Shown piece by piece: positions 22,443-31,390 of a stretch of 64,000 nucleotides of DNA. Under the pieces are notes generated by a model, which was not told where the DNA came from, did no database searches, and worked only from the letters and a program-made list of their open reading frames with translations. The position numbers and the translations under genes are program-made. Positions within the stretch are counted from its first letter, which is position 1. Every line of letters begins with the position of its first letter. This DNA comes from Methylotenera sp. (lineage in GTDB: Bacteria; Pseudomonadota; Gammaproteobacteria; Burkholderiales; Methylophilaceae). The stretch is taken from contig JABFQV010000009.1 in NCBI GenBank assembly GCA_013141495.1, forward strand, positions 153,423-217,422. Reading direction: 5' to 3'.

Positions 22443-23891
22443 ATGAAATTAAAATTACCAATTATTATTTTAGTGCTCGCCTCAACGCTAGCTACATCAC
22501 CTGCATTTAGCAATGAGTTGCCCGATTTGGGTGATGTGTCAGCAACCGTATTATCACCACTTCAAGAGCAGGCAATTGCAGAGCAAATCTTACGTCAAGT
22601 TGCGATAAGTGATGATGTGTTGCAAGATGTCGAAGTCACGGATTACTTGCAATCATTGGGTGGTAAATTAGTCGCTAATGGGCCAGATAAGCGTCAAAAA
22701 TTCAATTTTTTTGTGGTGCAAGATAACTCAATCAATGCGTTTGCAATGCCGGGTGGCGTTATTGGCGTACATACCGGGTTAATTTTAGGCGCAAATAGTG
22801 AATCTGAATTGGCAAGTGTACTGGGGCATGAAATTGGCCATGTGACACAGCGTCACCTAGCGCGTATGTTAGCCGCACAAAAATACGACATGTTTAAAAA
22901 CCTTGCTGGCATTGCCCTGGCTTTGCTAGTTGCGCGCTCAAACCCGCAGCTTGCTACAGGCGCGTTAACGACAGCATCGGCCGTGGGTGTGCAAAGCCAG
23001 CTTGACTATACACGCGAGCATGAACGAGAGGCTGACCGTATTGGCTTGCAAATTTTAGATAGCGGCGGTTTTGATGTGCGCGCCATGCCTGCATTTTTTA
23101 CTACGTTACAGCGAGGCTCACGTTTTGCTGAGGGCGGCGCACCTAGTTTCTTACGCACGCATCCGCTAACTAGCGAGCGTATTGCTGATGTAGCTAACCG
23201 CGTTGAGCAAATGCCTTATAAGCAAGTATCTGATAGTATTGAGTTTCAATATGTGCGCGCCAAATTACGCGCCAGCCAAGGTAATGTGCAAAATGCGATT
23301 GACGTGTTTGAGCAGAATATCCGTGAACATCGCTTCACCAATGAGGCTGCTGAACATTATGGTTTGGCAATTGCGACCCTGCTTAAGCGCGCCTTCGTGC
23401 AGGCTGAAAATGAAATCACTTGGCTTAAAAAAAACGCACCGCCACATGCCATGATTGAAAATTTAAGTGCACGATTAGAAGTTGCCAGAAATAATCCAGC
23501 ACGGGCAGCCAACGAGTTTGCACTGGCATTAAAACGTTACCCAGATAATCGGGCGTTAATTTATGGTTATGCCGAGCATTTTTTAGCAGTGAATCAAGCA
23601 GAAAAAGCGGTGCAACTCGTTAAAGACAAATTAAGCCTATATCCAGATGATGCTTATTTGTATGAGGTATTAGCCAAGTCATACGCCATGCAACGCAAAA
23701 TGTTGCTGAGTCATCAAGCGCAGAGTGAAGCTTATTATAGAAAATATGATTTAGCGCGCGCTATCGAGCAAATGGATTTGGCTACAAAAGCCGGTGATGG
23801 AGATTTCTATCAAAAATCTATTGTTGAGGCGCGCTTAAAGCAGCTTAGGCAAATGCTAGGCGATGTTAAAAAATCGAAATTTTGGGAGTAA
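22443..23891 (+). CDS. bepA: M48 metalloprotease with TPR tail (BepA/YfgC type)
   Basis: 482 residues from the ATG at 22443, which starts a clean signal peptide ending around SPAFS. The zinc site HEIGH is at about 129-133, followed by the third ligand Glu in the EHEREADRIG segment. The C-terminal half (about 260-475) is TPR-like. BepA-type proteases act in the periplasm on the quality control of outer-membrane proteins and the LPS-assembly translocon. An upstream in-frame ATG at 22416 is unlikely because it would precede the signal peptide with hydrophobic residues. Confidence 0.9.
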   Translation: MKLKLPIIILVLASTLATSPAFSNELPDLGDVSATVLSPLQEQAIAEQILRQVAISDDVLQDVEVTDYLQSLGGKLVANGPDKRQKFNFFVVQDNSINAFAMPGGVIGVHTGLILGANSESELASVLGHEIGHVTQRHLARMLAAQKYDMFKNLAGIALALLVARSNPQLATGALTTASAVGVQSQLDYTREHEREADRIGLQILDSGGFDVRAMPAFFTTLQRGSRFAEGGAPSFLRTHPLTSERIADVANRVEQMPYKQVSDSIEFQYVRAKLRASQGNVQNAIDVFEQNIREHRFTNEAAEHYGLAIATLLKRAFVQAENEITWLKKNAPPHAMIENLSARLEVARNNPARAANEFALALKRYPDNRALIYGYAEHFLAVNQAEKAVQLVKDKLSLYPDDAYLYEVLAKSYAMQRKMLLSHQAQSEAYYRKYDLARAIEQMDLATKAGDGDFYQKSIVEARLKQLRQMLGDVKKSKFWE

Positions 23892-23895
23892 TTCC

Positions 23896-24330
23896 GTGCG
23901 GCGCAGAGACTTTTTATTAAGTTTATTCAGCAGCATCATCTTGGCGCCAATTAACGCATTAGCCGCACTATGGAATAAGCCCGCTTTTGAAGCTACACAA
24001 TTAGCTGACGCCACTAAACACTTAACTATTGATGCAGAAATTATCAGCCTGGATATTAAAATTATCGCGCCCGAACGTGCGGAAAGCGGTGCGGTTGTGC
24101 CAGTCGAAGTAATAAGCAATATTGCCAATACTGAAGCGATTGCGATTTTGGTAGAGAAAAACCCAACGCCGTTAATTGCCAACTTTATGTTTAGCAATGG
24201 CGCAGAGCCTTATGTTGTCACACGTATTAAAATGGCAGAAACTTCAGAGATTAAAGTGATCGTCAAGGCAGGCAATCAATATTTCACACAAGTAAAAAGT
24301 GTAGTGGTATTAGAGAATGGGTGCGGTTGA
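23896..24330 (+). CDS. soxY: Sulfur-carrier subunit SoxY
   Basis: 144 residues from a GTG at 23896, which follows a GGAG and gives an RRRDFLLSL twin-arginine signal, as expected for Tat-exported SoxY. The C-terminal swinging arm ends VVVLENGCG, which keeps the sulfur-carrying cysteine but differs from the canonical GGCGG tail. SoxY carries sulfane or thiosulfate-derived sulfur on this cysteine in the periplasm with SoxZ. No soxA, B, C, D or X is nearby, so here it may serve a reduced pathway. It starts 4 bases after bepA. Confidence 0.9.
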   Translation: MRRRDFLLSLFSSIILAPINALAALWNKPAFEATQLADATKHLTIDAEIISLDIKIIAPERAESGAVVPVEVISNIANTEAIAILVEKNPTPLIANFMFSNGAEPYVVTRIKMAETSEIKVIVKAGNQYFTQVKSVVVLENGCG

Positions 24331-24354
24331 ATGGCTGGATTGCGTGCAGATAAA

Positions 24355-24499
24355 TAAGACCTTTGCAAAAGTACTTATTGTGGATGAAGTGCAAGGCGCA
24401 CGGAACGCAGAAGCCGAGATAGTACGTGGTGTACAGCGAGGTTGCGAGTACCGCGCAACGCAGCAATTCGCCGCAAGAAGTACTTTTGCAAAGGTCTTA
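24355..24499. repeat. 145-bp palindromic element between soxY and soxZ
   Basis: Perfect 22-base terminal inverted repeats lie at 24355-24376 and 24478-24499 (outer sequence TAAGACCTTTGCAAAAGTAC). The interior has CAAGGCGCACGGAACGCAG, TACGTGGTGTA and CGAGTACCGCGCAACGCAG, resembling the elements at 2099-2239 and about 45036-45113. It begins 24 bases after the soxY stop and ends 2 bases before the soxZ ATG. The right arm contains AAAGG (24490-24494) at ideal spacing for soxZ. The short open frames in it are byproducts of the repeat. Confidence 0.85.
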
Positions 24500-24501
24500 A
24501 T

Positions 24502-24810
24502 ATGAAAATGCGCGCCCTACTAAAAGACGACTTCGTTGAAGTTAAAGTATTGATGAGCCACCCAATGGAAACGGGGCGCAGAAAAAATAATTTTGCGCAG
24601 TTGATTCCAGCGCATTTTATACAACTGCTAACTGCCACATTGAGCGGAAAGACGGTGCTAGAGGCGCAATGGGGAACGGGGATTTCTAAAAACCCGTACC
24701 TCACCTTTAGACTAAAGGGTGCGAAAATTGGTGATGTTGTTGAAGTCACTTGGCATGATAATTTAGGAAAAAGTACAGTACAAAGCGTGATTGTCACCCA
24801 AGCTTTATGA
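24502..24810 (+). CDS. soxZ: Sulfur-carrier chaperone subunit SoxZ
   Basis: 102 residues, immunoglobulin-like fold. MKMRALLKDDFVEVKVLMSHPMETGRRK and the C-terminal GDVVEVTWHDNLGKS are typical of SoxZ, which forms the SoxYZ carrier heterodimer. The ATG at 24502 sits directly after a palindromic repeat whose terminal arm provides the apparent Shine-Dalgarno sequence. It has no signal peptide, as usual, and is exported with SoxY. Confidence 0.92.
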   Translation: MKMRALLKDDFVEVKVLMSHPMETGRRKNNFAQLIPAHFIQLLTATLSGKTVLEAQWGTGISKNPYLTFRLKGAKIGDVVEVTWHDNLGKSTVQSVIVTQAL

Positions 24811-24845
24811 TAACTATAATTTATCATAACCATAAAAATGATATA

Positions 24846-24875
24846 TTGGATTTATGAAAATTACCTCACTATAAT
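24846..24875 (+). promoter_or_regulatory. Probable sigma-70 promoter of the peroxiredoxin gene
   Basis: TTGGAT (24846-24851), an 18-base spacer and TATAAT (24870-24875). A leader of roughly 55 bases leads to an AGGAAA just before the ATG at 24937. No clear OxyR box could be made out by eye. Confidence 0.55.
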
Positions 24876-24936
24876 GAATGCCTTGAATTTATAGTTCTTT
24901 TAACCCGTAACTTTAACCATTAGATAGGAAAATATT

Positions 24937-25500
24937 ATGTCATTAATAAATACCGAAATTAAACCTTTTAAAGCACAAGCTTTTCATAACGGTAAATTCA
25001 TTGAAGTGTCAGATGAAAGCCTAAAAGGCAAATGGTCTGTGGTGATTTTTATGCCAGCCGCATTTACATTTAACTGCCCTACCGAAGTCGAAGATGCTGC
25101 AGACAACTACGCCGAGTTTCAAAAAGCGGGTGCTGAAGTGTATATCGTTACAACAGACACACACTTCTCACACAAAGTATGGCATGAAACATCACCAGCT
25201 GTGGGTAAGGCTCAATTTCCACTAGTGGGTGACCCGACACACCAATTAACACGTGCATTTGATGTGCATATCGATGAAGAAGGCCTGGCATTGCGCGGCA
25301 CTTTCGTCATCAATCCAGAAGGTGTGATTAAAACCGTTGAAATCCATAGCAATGAAATTGCACGTGATGTGAAAGAAACATTACGCAAATTGAAAGCCGC
25401 ACAATTTACGGCTGCCAACCCTGGTCAAGTTTGCCCAGCAAAATGGCAAGAAGGCGCTAAAACATTAACACCATCATTAGACCTAGTCGGCAAAATCTAA
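24937..25500 (+). CDS. ahpC: Alkyl hydroperoxide reductase, peroxiredoxin subunit
   Basis: 187 residues, typical 2-Cys Prx of the AhpC class. The peroxidatic Cys47 is in PAAFTFNCPTE and the resolving Cys166 in NPGQVCPAKW. It reduces H2O2 and organic hydroperoxides and is recycled by AhpF, encoded 334 bases downstream. A terminator follows, so ahpC is probably also made as a single-gene transcript in excess over ahpF. Confidence 0.97.
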   Translation: MSLINTEIKPFKAQAFHNGKFIEVSDESLKGKWSVVIFMPAAFTFNCPTEVEDAADNYAEFQKAGAEVYIVTTDTHFSHKVWHETSPAVGKAQFPLVGDPTHQLTRAFDVHIDEEGLALRGTFVINPEGVIKTVEIHSNEIARDVKETLRKLKAAQFTAANPGQVCPAKWQEGAKTLTPSLDLVGKI

Positions 25501-25564
25501 CGATTGCTTCAGGTGAGGTAATACGGCGCTAACGGGCAAACATCCCTTAGTGCCGTTAAATAAC

Positions 25565-25598
25565 AAGGGCATTATTCAAAAGATAATGCCCTTTATTT
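25565..25598 (+). terminator. Intrinsic terminator after ahpC
   Basis: An 11-base stem (25565-25575 with 25583-25593, AAGGGCATTAT/ATAATGCCCTT), 7-base loop and a short T-rich tail. A second weaker hairpin, ACGGCGCTAA with TTAGTGCCGT, lies upstream at about 25522-25555. Confidence 0.7.
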
Positions 25599-25599
25599 C

Positions 25600-25775
25600 A
25601 ACCCCGATTTTCCATTAGGACTCGCAGTGGCAACGCCGCACAGTTTGATGGATTTTTTGTGCAGATTTTATGGGCAATAGTCGTTCTATTGACAGAAAAT
25701 ATGCGCAAAAAATACGCAAAATGGGCAAGTTGACATTCAAGTAGATGCTAAATCGCCTAATGGAAAATCTGGGTT
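25600..25775. repeat. 176-bp palindromic element between ahpC and ahpF
   Basis: Terminal inverted repeats (25600-25619 and 25756-25775; 19 of 20 match) read AACCCNGATTTTCCATTAGG. The interior is non-coding. Nearly the same terminal sequence bounds the shorter palindrome at 6941-7004. With the terminator it accounts for nearly all of the 334-base gap between ahpC and ahpF. Best read as a non-autonomous mobile palindrome (MITE-like). Confidence 0.75.
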
Positions 25776-25834
25776 CAAGCAAATTGGATGCTCATTTAAA
25801 AGCAGCCACATGAAATTTTAAAAAGAGAGCAAAC

Positions 25835-27409
25835 ATGGCCTTAGAAACTAACATTAAAACCCAGTTGCAAACCTATTTACAAATGTTGCGTGAGCCTATC
25901 GTGTTGGCCGCCGCATTAGATGAAACGCCAGCCGCCAAAGAAATGCATGCGCTGCTGGAGGAAATCGCGAGTATGTCGGACAAAATCACACTGACGATAG
26001 AAGACGATGCGCGCAAGCCTTCATTTGCTGTTAAACGTGGTGCAACTCATGCCGAGACACACAAGCCTGTAGGTGTGCGTTTTGCTGGCATTCCCATGGG
26101 TCATGAATTCACCTCTTTAGTATTAGCACTGTTACATACGGGCGGCCACCCGATGAAATTAGAAGCTGAAAAAATCGCACAAATTGCAGCGATTGAAGGT
26201 AACTTTCATTTTGAGACCTACATCTCGCTGAGTTGCCATAATTGTCCAGACGTGGTCCAAGCGCTCAATATGATGGCAGTCATTAACCCTAATATTACCC
26301 ACGTGATGGTTGACGGCGCACTCTACCAAGATGAAGTTAAAGCCCGAGACATCATGTCTGTGCCAACCACCTATTTAAATGGTGAGATATTTGGCGCTGG
26401 TCGCATGGAGCTAGACGAGATTCTACCCAAGATTGATATTGGTGCTATTGCGCGAGAAGCAAAAAAAATAGATAGCAAAGCACCGTATGATGTATTGGTG
26501 GTAGGCGGCGGCCCAGCGGGCGCCTCTGCCGCAATTTATGCCGCACGTAAAGGCATTAGAACCGGCATTGTCGCTGACCGTTTTGGCGGGCAAGTGATGG
26601 ACACCATGTCAATTGAGAATTTCATTTCAGTAAAAGAAACTGAAGGCCCTAAACTGGTGGCCGCTTTTGAGGAGCATGTCACTTCATACGGTGTAGATAT
26701 TATGCGCTTACAGCGCGCGCTATCATTAAATGCCTTAGTTGAAGGCGGCGGCTTGGTTGAGGTGAAGCTCGAAGGCGGCGCGATGCTAAAAAGCAAAGCC
26801 GTGATTATTGCAACAGGCGCACGCTGGAAAGAACTCAACATCCCCGGCGAAAAAGAATATCGTGGCAAGGGCGTAGCTTATTGCCCGCACTGTGACGGGC
26901 CTTTGTTTAAAGGTAAGCATGTCGCTGTGATTGGCGGCGGTAATTCAGGTGTTGAGGCGGCGATTGATTTGGCAGGATTTGTGAGCCATGTGACGCTGTT
27001 ACAGCATGGAGAGAGGTTGAGTGCAGATGCTATTTTGCAGAATAAATTATTCAGCTTGGCTAACGTGACGGTAGCTCTTAACGCTGAAACCACTGAAATT
27101 ACTGGTACAGATCAAAAAGTCGATGGCTTAATTTATCGAGACCGAGCAACTAAGGCGCTACATACCGTTGAATTAGCAGGCGTATTCGTACAGATTGGCC
27201 TGTTGCCGAATACTGACTGGCTAAAAACCAGCGGGCTAGAGTTAACTAAGTTTAACGAAGTCATCGTTGACGCACATGGCCAAACTTCATTGCCTGGCGT
27301 GTTTGCTGCGGGTGATGTAACCACTGTGCCTTACAAGCAAATTATCATCGCGATGGGCGATGGCGCTAAGGCCGCGCTGGGCGCATTTGATTATTTAATC
27401 AGGCAGTAA
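25835..27409 (+). CDS. ahpF: Alkyl hydroperoxide reductase subunit F
   Basis: 524 residues. The N-terminal tandem thioredoxin-like domain has the CHNC redox pair (134-137); the C-terminal thioredoxin-reductase-like part has the FAD motif [17 protein letters not shown] (about 223-240), the CPHC pair (350-353) and the NADH motif [15 protein letters not shown]. Electrons pass from NADH through FAD and both disulfides to AhpC. A good AAAGAGAG precedes the ATG. Confidence 0.97.
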   Translation: MALETNIKTQLQTYLQMLREPIVLAAALDETPAAKEMHALLEEIASMSDKITLTIEDDARKPSFAVKRGATHAETHKPVGVRFAGIPMGHEFTSLVLALLHTGGHPMKLEAEKIAQIAAIEGNFHFETYISLSCHNCPDVVQALNMMAVINPNITHVMVDGALYQDEVKARDIMSVPTTYLNGEIFGAGRMELDEILPKIDIGAIAREAKKIDSKAPYDVLVVGGGPAGASAAIYAARKGIRTGIVADRFGGQVMDTMSIENFISVKETEGPKLVAAFEEHVTSYGVDIMRLQRALSLNALVEGGGLVEVKLEGGAMLKSKAVIIATGARWKELNIPGEKEYRGKGVAYCPHCDGPLFKGKHVAVIGGGNSGVEAAIDLAGFVSHVTLLQHGERLSADAILQNKLFSLANVTVALNAETTEITGTDQKVDGLIYRDRATKALHTVELAGVFVQIGLLPNTDWLKTSGLELTKFNEVIVDAHGQTSLPGVFAAGDVTTVPYKQIIIAMGDGAKAALGAFDYLIRQ

Positions 27410-27420
27410 TTTAAGACATA

Positions 27421-27470
27421 AAAATCTAGCGGTGGAAACTATAGTAAGCATAAGCACCGCTAGATTTTTA
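27421..27470. terminator. Bidirectional terminator between ahpF and the DUF2892 gene
   Basis: A perfect 14-base stem (27421-27434 with 27455-27468) flanked by A/T runs that provide U tracts in both directions. It lies between convergent genes. Confidence 0.8.
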
Positions 27471-27473
27471 TTA

Positions 27474-27662
27474 TCACTTTGTTTTACAGGTATTAATGCC
27501 CAAAATAGTATAAAGCCCGCAAAAGCTAATCAGCCCAGTTGCGAGTGGCACCACTCCTATCCAAGCCCAAGCAGGCCCGTTAGCCAGTAGCACCCAAGCG
27601 ATTAAAGCTAATCCAGCCACAATGCGTAATACGCGATCTATTCCACCTACGTTTGCTTTCAT
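27474..27662 (-). CDS. DUF2892 small membrane protein
   Basis: 62 residues with two hydrophobic segments and the family pattern MKANVGGIDRVLRIVAGLALI ... GLISFCGLYTILGINTCKTK. DUF2892 domains occur alone or fused to rhodaneses (YgaP type). Two cysteines near the C-terminus (FCGLY and NTCKTK) are typical. A strong AGGAGAAAT-like ribosome-binding site precedes the ATG. Function unknown; a link with sulfur or redox handling is only suggested by the family. Confidence 0.85.
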   Translation of the reverse strand: MKANVGGIDRVLRIVAGLALIAWVLLANGPAWAWIGVVPLATGLISFCGLYTILGINTCKTK

Positions 27663-27744
27663 GGTATTTCTCCTTATGTTACGTTGCTTACCTTAACTCA
27701 GCAATTAGAGTGCTAATGGTGACTTTAGTTACACTAAAGTAGTA

Positions 27745-29457
27745 TTAACTGTTTTTTATCGGGTGAACGATGCTCAATGCTACCGCCTCTGCCACTTTAA
27801 TGCCATCCACACCCGCCGATAAAATACCACCGGCATAGCCTGCACCTTCGCCACAAGGGTATAAGCCTTGGGTGTTGATGCTTTGCAAGGTAACATCGTC
27901 ACGTTTGATGCGGATGGGCGATGATGTACGCGTTTCTACACCGGTAAGTACGCCATCAGCCAAATCAAAACCTTTAACTTGTTTAGCAAACTCAGGTATC
28001 GCCTCACGAATTGCCGTAATGGCAAATTCAGGGAGTGCGGTATCTAAATTAGTGAGATGCACCCCGGGCGCGTAAGAGGGCGTGACTTCGCCAAATTTGG
28101 TAGAAGTCTTATTGGCTAAAAAGTCACCAATCAATTGCCCGGGCGCGTTGTAATTACTGCCGCCCAGCACAAACGCATGGCCTTCCAGTTTACGTTGCAA
28201 TTCCATGCCGGCAAGCGGATTATCTGGATAATCTATTTCAGGTGTAATACCCACCACGATGCCTGCATTGGCATTACGCTCATTGCGGCTATATTGGCTC
28301 ATGCCGTTGGTAACTACGCAGTTAGGCTCAGAAGCAGCAGCTACCACTGTGCCCCCTGGGCACATGCAAAAACTATAAACAGAGCGTCCATTTTTTGCGT
28401 GATGCACCAGTTTGTAGTCAGCTGCACCTAATTTTGACAATAAGTCCTCGTTGTAGCTCTTACCGTATCTGGATTGATCAATCAGCGACTGCGGGTGCTC
28501 AATGCGAAAGCCGATAGAGAATGGTTTGGCTTCAATATAAATACCTTTGCGATACACCATTTCAAAGGTATCGCGTGCGCTGTGACCAACAGCTAATACT
28601 AGATGATTGGTTGCAATGTGTTCGCCTGTTTGCAACACCACGCCCTGCACTGCATTATGCCCATGCTTGTCCTTTACGATTTCAATATCTTCTACGCGCG
28701 CTTCAAAGCGAATTTCACCGCCTAGCTCAATAATGGTGTTGCGCATAGCTTCCACCACGCCCACTAATCTAAATGTGCCAATGTGCGGGTGGCTCACATA
28801 CCTGATTTCCTCTGGCGCACCGGCTTTTACAAACTCCTGTATTACCTTGCGTCCATAGTGTTTGGGGTCTTTAATTTGGCTGTAAAGCTTGCCATCAGAG
28901 AACGTACCTGCGCCGCCTTCACCAAACTGTACGTTAGATTCAGGGTTAAGCACGTTTTTACGCCACAACCCCCAAGTGTCTTTAGTGCGCTCGCGCACGG
29001 CTTTACCACGTTCTAGCACGATAGGCTTAAAACCGGATTGCGCTAAAATGAGCGCGGCAAAGATGCCGGCTGGGCCAAAACCTACCACCACGGGACGCAA
29101 TTTAACATTAACACCCTCGCCTTTTAAGGAAGCGGGCTGGGGTGAGAGTAAGTTGTCACCAGGGTTTGCCATCGCCACAAATTTATATTCAGTATCAGGT
29201 GCAGGCTTAATATGTGCGTCTTTACGAAACTTGGCAAGAATCTTCGCTTCGTTTTTAACTTGCACATCCAAGCTATATACATACAGAATCGCATGTGATT
29301 TTCGCGCATCCACACCACGCTTAAAAATATCAAAGTGTATTAAATCACTCTCAATGATTTCTAGCCGCTTGAGTAGCGCTGCCTTGATTTCATCGGCTTG
29401 ATGAGTAAGCGATTGGGCGTTTTCAATCGGGAGTTTAATTTCGGTAATGCGTAACAT
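27745..29457 (-). CDS. Uncharacterised FAD-dependent oxidoreductase
   Basis: 570 residues. An N-terminal region of about 115 residues (RITEIKLPIENAQSLTHQADEIK...) precedes the FAD dinucleotide fold PVVVGFGPAGIFAALILAQSG. Further family motifs are VQFGEGGAGTFSDGKLYS, GHSARDTFEM and the C-terminal PCGEGAGYAGGILSAGVDGIKVAEA. This matches a widespread group of HI0933/COG2509-like dehydrogenases without an assigned substrate. It stands alone between DUF2892 and hda. Confidence 0.85.
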   Translation of the reverse strand: MLRITEIKLPIENAQSLTHQADEIKAALLKRLEIIESDLIHFDIFKRGVDARKSHAILYVYSLDVQVKNEAKILAKFRKDAHIKPAPDTEYKFVAMANPGDNLLSPQPASLKGEGVNVKLRPVVVGFGPAGIFAALILAQSGFKPIVLERGKAVRERTKDTWGLWRKNVLNPESNVQFGEGGAGTFSDGKLYSQIKDPKHYGRKVIQEFVKAGAPEEIRYVSHPHIGTFRLVGVVEAMRNTIIELGGEIRFEARVEDIEIVKDKHGHNAVQGVVLQTGEHIATNHLVLAVGHSARDTFEMVYRKGIYIEAKPFSIGFRIEHPQSLIDQSRYGKSYNEDLLSKLGAADYKLVHHAKNGRSVYSFCMCPGGTVVAAASEPNCVVTNGMSQYSRNERNANAGIVVGITPEIDYPDNPLAGMELQRKLEGHAFVLGGSNYNAPGQLIGDFLANKTSTKFGEVTPSYAPGVHLTNLDTALPEFAITAIREAIPEFAKQVKGFDLADGVLTGVETRTSSPIRIKRDDVTLQSINTQGLYPCGEGAGYAGGILSAGVDGIKVAEAVALSIVHPIKNS

Positions 29458-29572
29458 AGGGCTTCACTTTAGGGGGAGTATTTATCTACCAATAACGCGA
29501 TTTTACAGTATGTTGAGCCTACGTCTTATTTTGCCAACGACTGTTTTTGATTACATGTTAGACGTCACCAGA

Positions 29573-30196
29573 TTAAATCTCTAAATTTAACTGCAACAAT
29601 TTCTTCAGCATCGGCACAGTCACTGGTTTTTTCTCGGTCAACGACCATACATCCAGTGCATCCAGCACCGCCATTAACGTTGGTAAATCGCGGCGTAAAT
29701 AGCGTAAACAATAATCTACAACTTCATCGGGTAGCCTCATGCCGCGTTCATTGGCATGAGTTTTGAGGGCTTGCGCTTTTTCTTCATCGGTGAGCGGGTG
29801 TAGTTGATACACCAACCCCCAGGCAAGGCGAGTGGCTAAATCACCGCGCAAGCCCATTTGCGTAGGGGCGGCGATGCCACTGGTAATGAGGATGCCATTT
29901 GAGGCGCGCAGTTGGTTAAACTGGTCAAACAGGTCGATTTGCGCCGCTTCATTGAGCGTATGTACATCATCTGCAATACACAGCGGCAATTCAGTTGCCT
30001 GTGCCACACGCTGACAGGCTTGCAATAGATGGCTTTTGCCACTCCCTTTTGCGCCCCATACATAGATAAATCGCGCTTCTACTACGTTATCCAAGGCGAG
30101 CTTTAAATGATGCAAGGCTTCCGCATTGCGCCCTGCAATAAAGTTATTCAGCGTTTGTGGGGCAGGCGGTTGAATGTCGAGTAAGAGCTGTTTCAA
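29573..30196 (-). CDS. hda: DnaA regulatory inactivator Hda
   Basis: 207 residues, DnaA-like AAA+ domain without the DNA-binding domain. N-terminal QLLLDIQPP is the clamp-binding motif, Walker A is GAKGSGKS (48-55), and IADDVHTL and a C-terminal arginine region (LRRDLPTL) follow. Hda bound to the sliding clamp triggers ATP hydrolysis by DnaA after initiation. Its start overlaps the upstream permease stop by 4 bases. Confidence 0.92.
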   Translation of the reverse strand: MKQLLLDIQPPAPQTLNNFIAGRNAEALHHLKLALDNVVEARFIYVWGAKGSGKSHLLQACQRVAQATELPLCIADDVHTLNEAAQIDLFDQFNQLRASNGILITSGIAAPTQMGLRGDLATRLAWGLVYQLHPLTDEEKAQALKTHANERGMRLPDEVVDYCLRYLRRDLPTLMAVLDALDVWSLTEKKPVTVPMLKKLLQLNLEI

Positions 30197-31269
30197 GTGT
30201 TGCTACCCGTATAAAAATGACTTTGTAAATAGCGTGTTTTGGCGTGCCTAAAACCTACGGCAATGGCCGCAGAAACTGGCAATGCCAGCAATACGCCGGC
30301 AAAGCCGAACAATTGCCCACCGGCCATTAAAGCAAAAATTACCACCAGAGGATGTAAGCCGATGCGGTCACCCACTAGGTATGGCGTAAGCGCCATGCTT
30401 TCAATAACCTGCCCTAAGCCGAACACAATTAGAATTGGGATAAGGTCATGCAAGGTGCCGAATTGCAACAAAGCCGAAAGTATGGCTAGCCCTAATCCGA
30501 GACCAATGCCCAGATAAGGCACAAACCCTAATAGGCCTGAGAGTATGCCAATTGGCAACGCCAACTCTAACCCCGTCAACCAAAGGCCGGCCGTATAAAA
30601 AATACTCATTAGTAGCATCACGGTAAGCTGGCCGCGTAAAAATTCCGCCAGTACCGCATCAACTTCAACTGCAATCTCCGTCGTCTTTGCAATTAGTTTT
30701 CTGGGAATAAGATGGCTGATTTTTTCAATGAGGATATTCCAATCGACCAACAGATAAAACAGCACTAATGGAATCAGCACCAAGTTGGCAAGCAAGCCCA
30801 CAATGGCCAAACCTTGGCTACTCAAGCCAAGTGCCAGTTGCTTGGCAAAGTTGCCAGAGGTTTGCCAGTGGTCAGTCAGTATTTGCTTGATTTGTGCAAA
30901 ATCAATGTTAAGCGCAACATTAAAGTGTGTTTGTAGCCATGGTTCAACATGCATTTTTGCCGCATTGAAATAAGCAGGGAGTTTTTGCGATAGTAATAAA
31001 ACTTCTTTTTGCAGCAATGGGATCACTATCAGCAAAATTAAAAGCAGTGTTGAAAAAAATAATAGCATCACTAACAGCGTTGCAGCGGTTCGGCTTGGAC
31101 TATATCTTTTATAGTGAAATGCATCAATTTTATTAACGAGCGGGTTAGCAATGTAAGCCAAAATCGCCGCAATTAAAAATGGCGTGAGTATTGGACTTAG
31201 CAGGTAAACCAAGCCACAAAACACAAGGCCTGCAATCCACCAGAATGTATGGGGGTGCTTATTGATCAT
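30193..31269 (-). CDS. AI-2E family transporter (PerM-like)
   Basis: 358 residues with about eight membrane segments and the central periplasmic domain of the PerM/UPF0118 family (FGLGQVIESMALTPYLVGDRIGLHPLVVIFALMAGGQLFG). Family members are exporters or permeases with varied or unknown substrates. It precedes and overlaps hda, an arrangement seen in many betaproteobacteria. It is divergent from purM. Confidence 0.88.
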   Translation of the reverse strand: MINKHPHTFWWIAGLVFCGLVYLLSPILTPFLIAAILAYIANPLVNKIDAFHYKRYSPSRTAATLLVMLLFFSTLLLILLIVIPLLQKEVLLLSQKLPAYFNAAKMHVEPWLQTHFNVALNIDFAQIKQILTDHWQTSGNFAKQLALGLSSQGLAIVGLLANLVLIPLVLFYLLVDWNILIEKISHLIPRKLIAKTTEIAVEVDAVLAEFLRGQLTVMLLMSIFYTAGLWLTGLELALPIGILSGLLGFVPYLGIGLGLGLAILSALLQFGTLHDLIPILIVFGLGQVIESMALTPYLVGDRIGLHPLVVIFALMAGGQLFGFAGVLLALPVSAAIAVGFRHAKTRYLQSHFYTGSNT

Positions 31270-31295
31270 AAAGCTCGCTATTCCAGTCTATCTAA

Positions 31296-31346
31296 CATTT
31301 CGGTTAAACCAGCATTTCAGATAAACCAGCATTTCGGTTAAAATGC
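31296..31346. repeat. Three tandem 17-bp repeats upstream of purM
   Basis: Units at 31296-31312, 31313-31329 and 31330-31346, consensus CATTTCRGWTAAACCAG, with the third diverging in its last bases. They lie between the divergent starts of the PerM-like gene and purM, just upstream of a TATAAC that could be the purM -10. A regulator-binding array or simple slippage are both possible. Confidence 0.75.
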
Positions 31347-31390
31347 CATTATAACGATAGAACACCTTTTTTGCAGAAAGCGAGAATACC

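Noticed and set aside
24317..24505. Open frame across the soxY-soxZ gap
   Set aside because: It lies almost wholly within the palindromic element, is mirrored on the other strand (FAKVLI at both ends arises from the inverted repeats) and has no ribosome-binding site.
31296..31346. CRISPR-like array
   Set aside because: Three direct 17-bp units without spacers and no cas genes; it is a simple tandem repeat.
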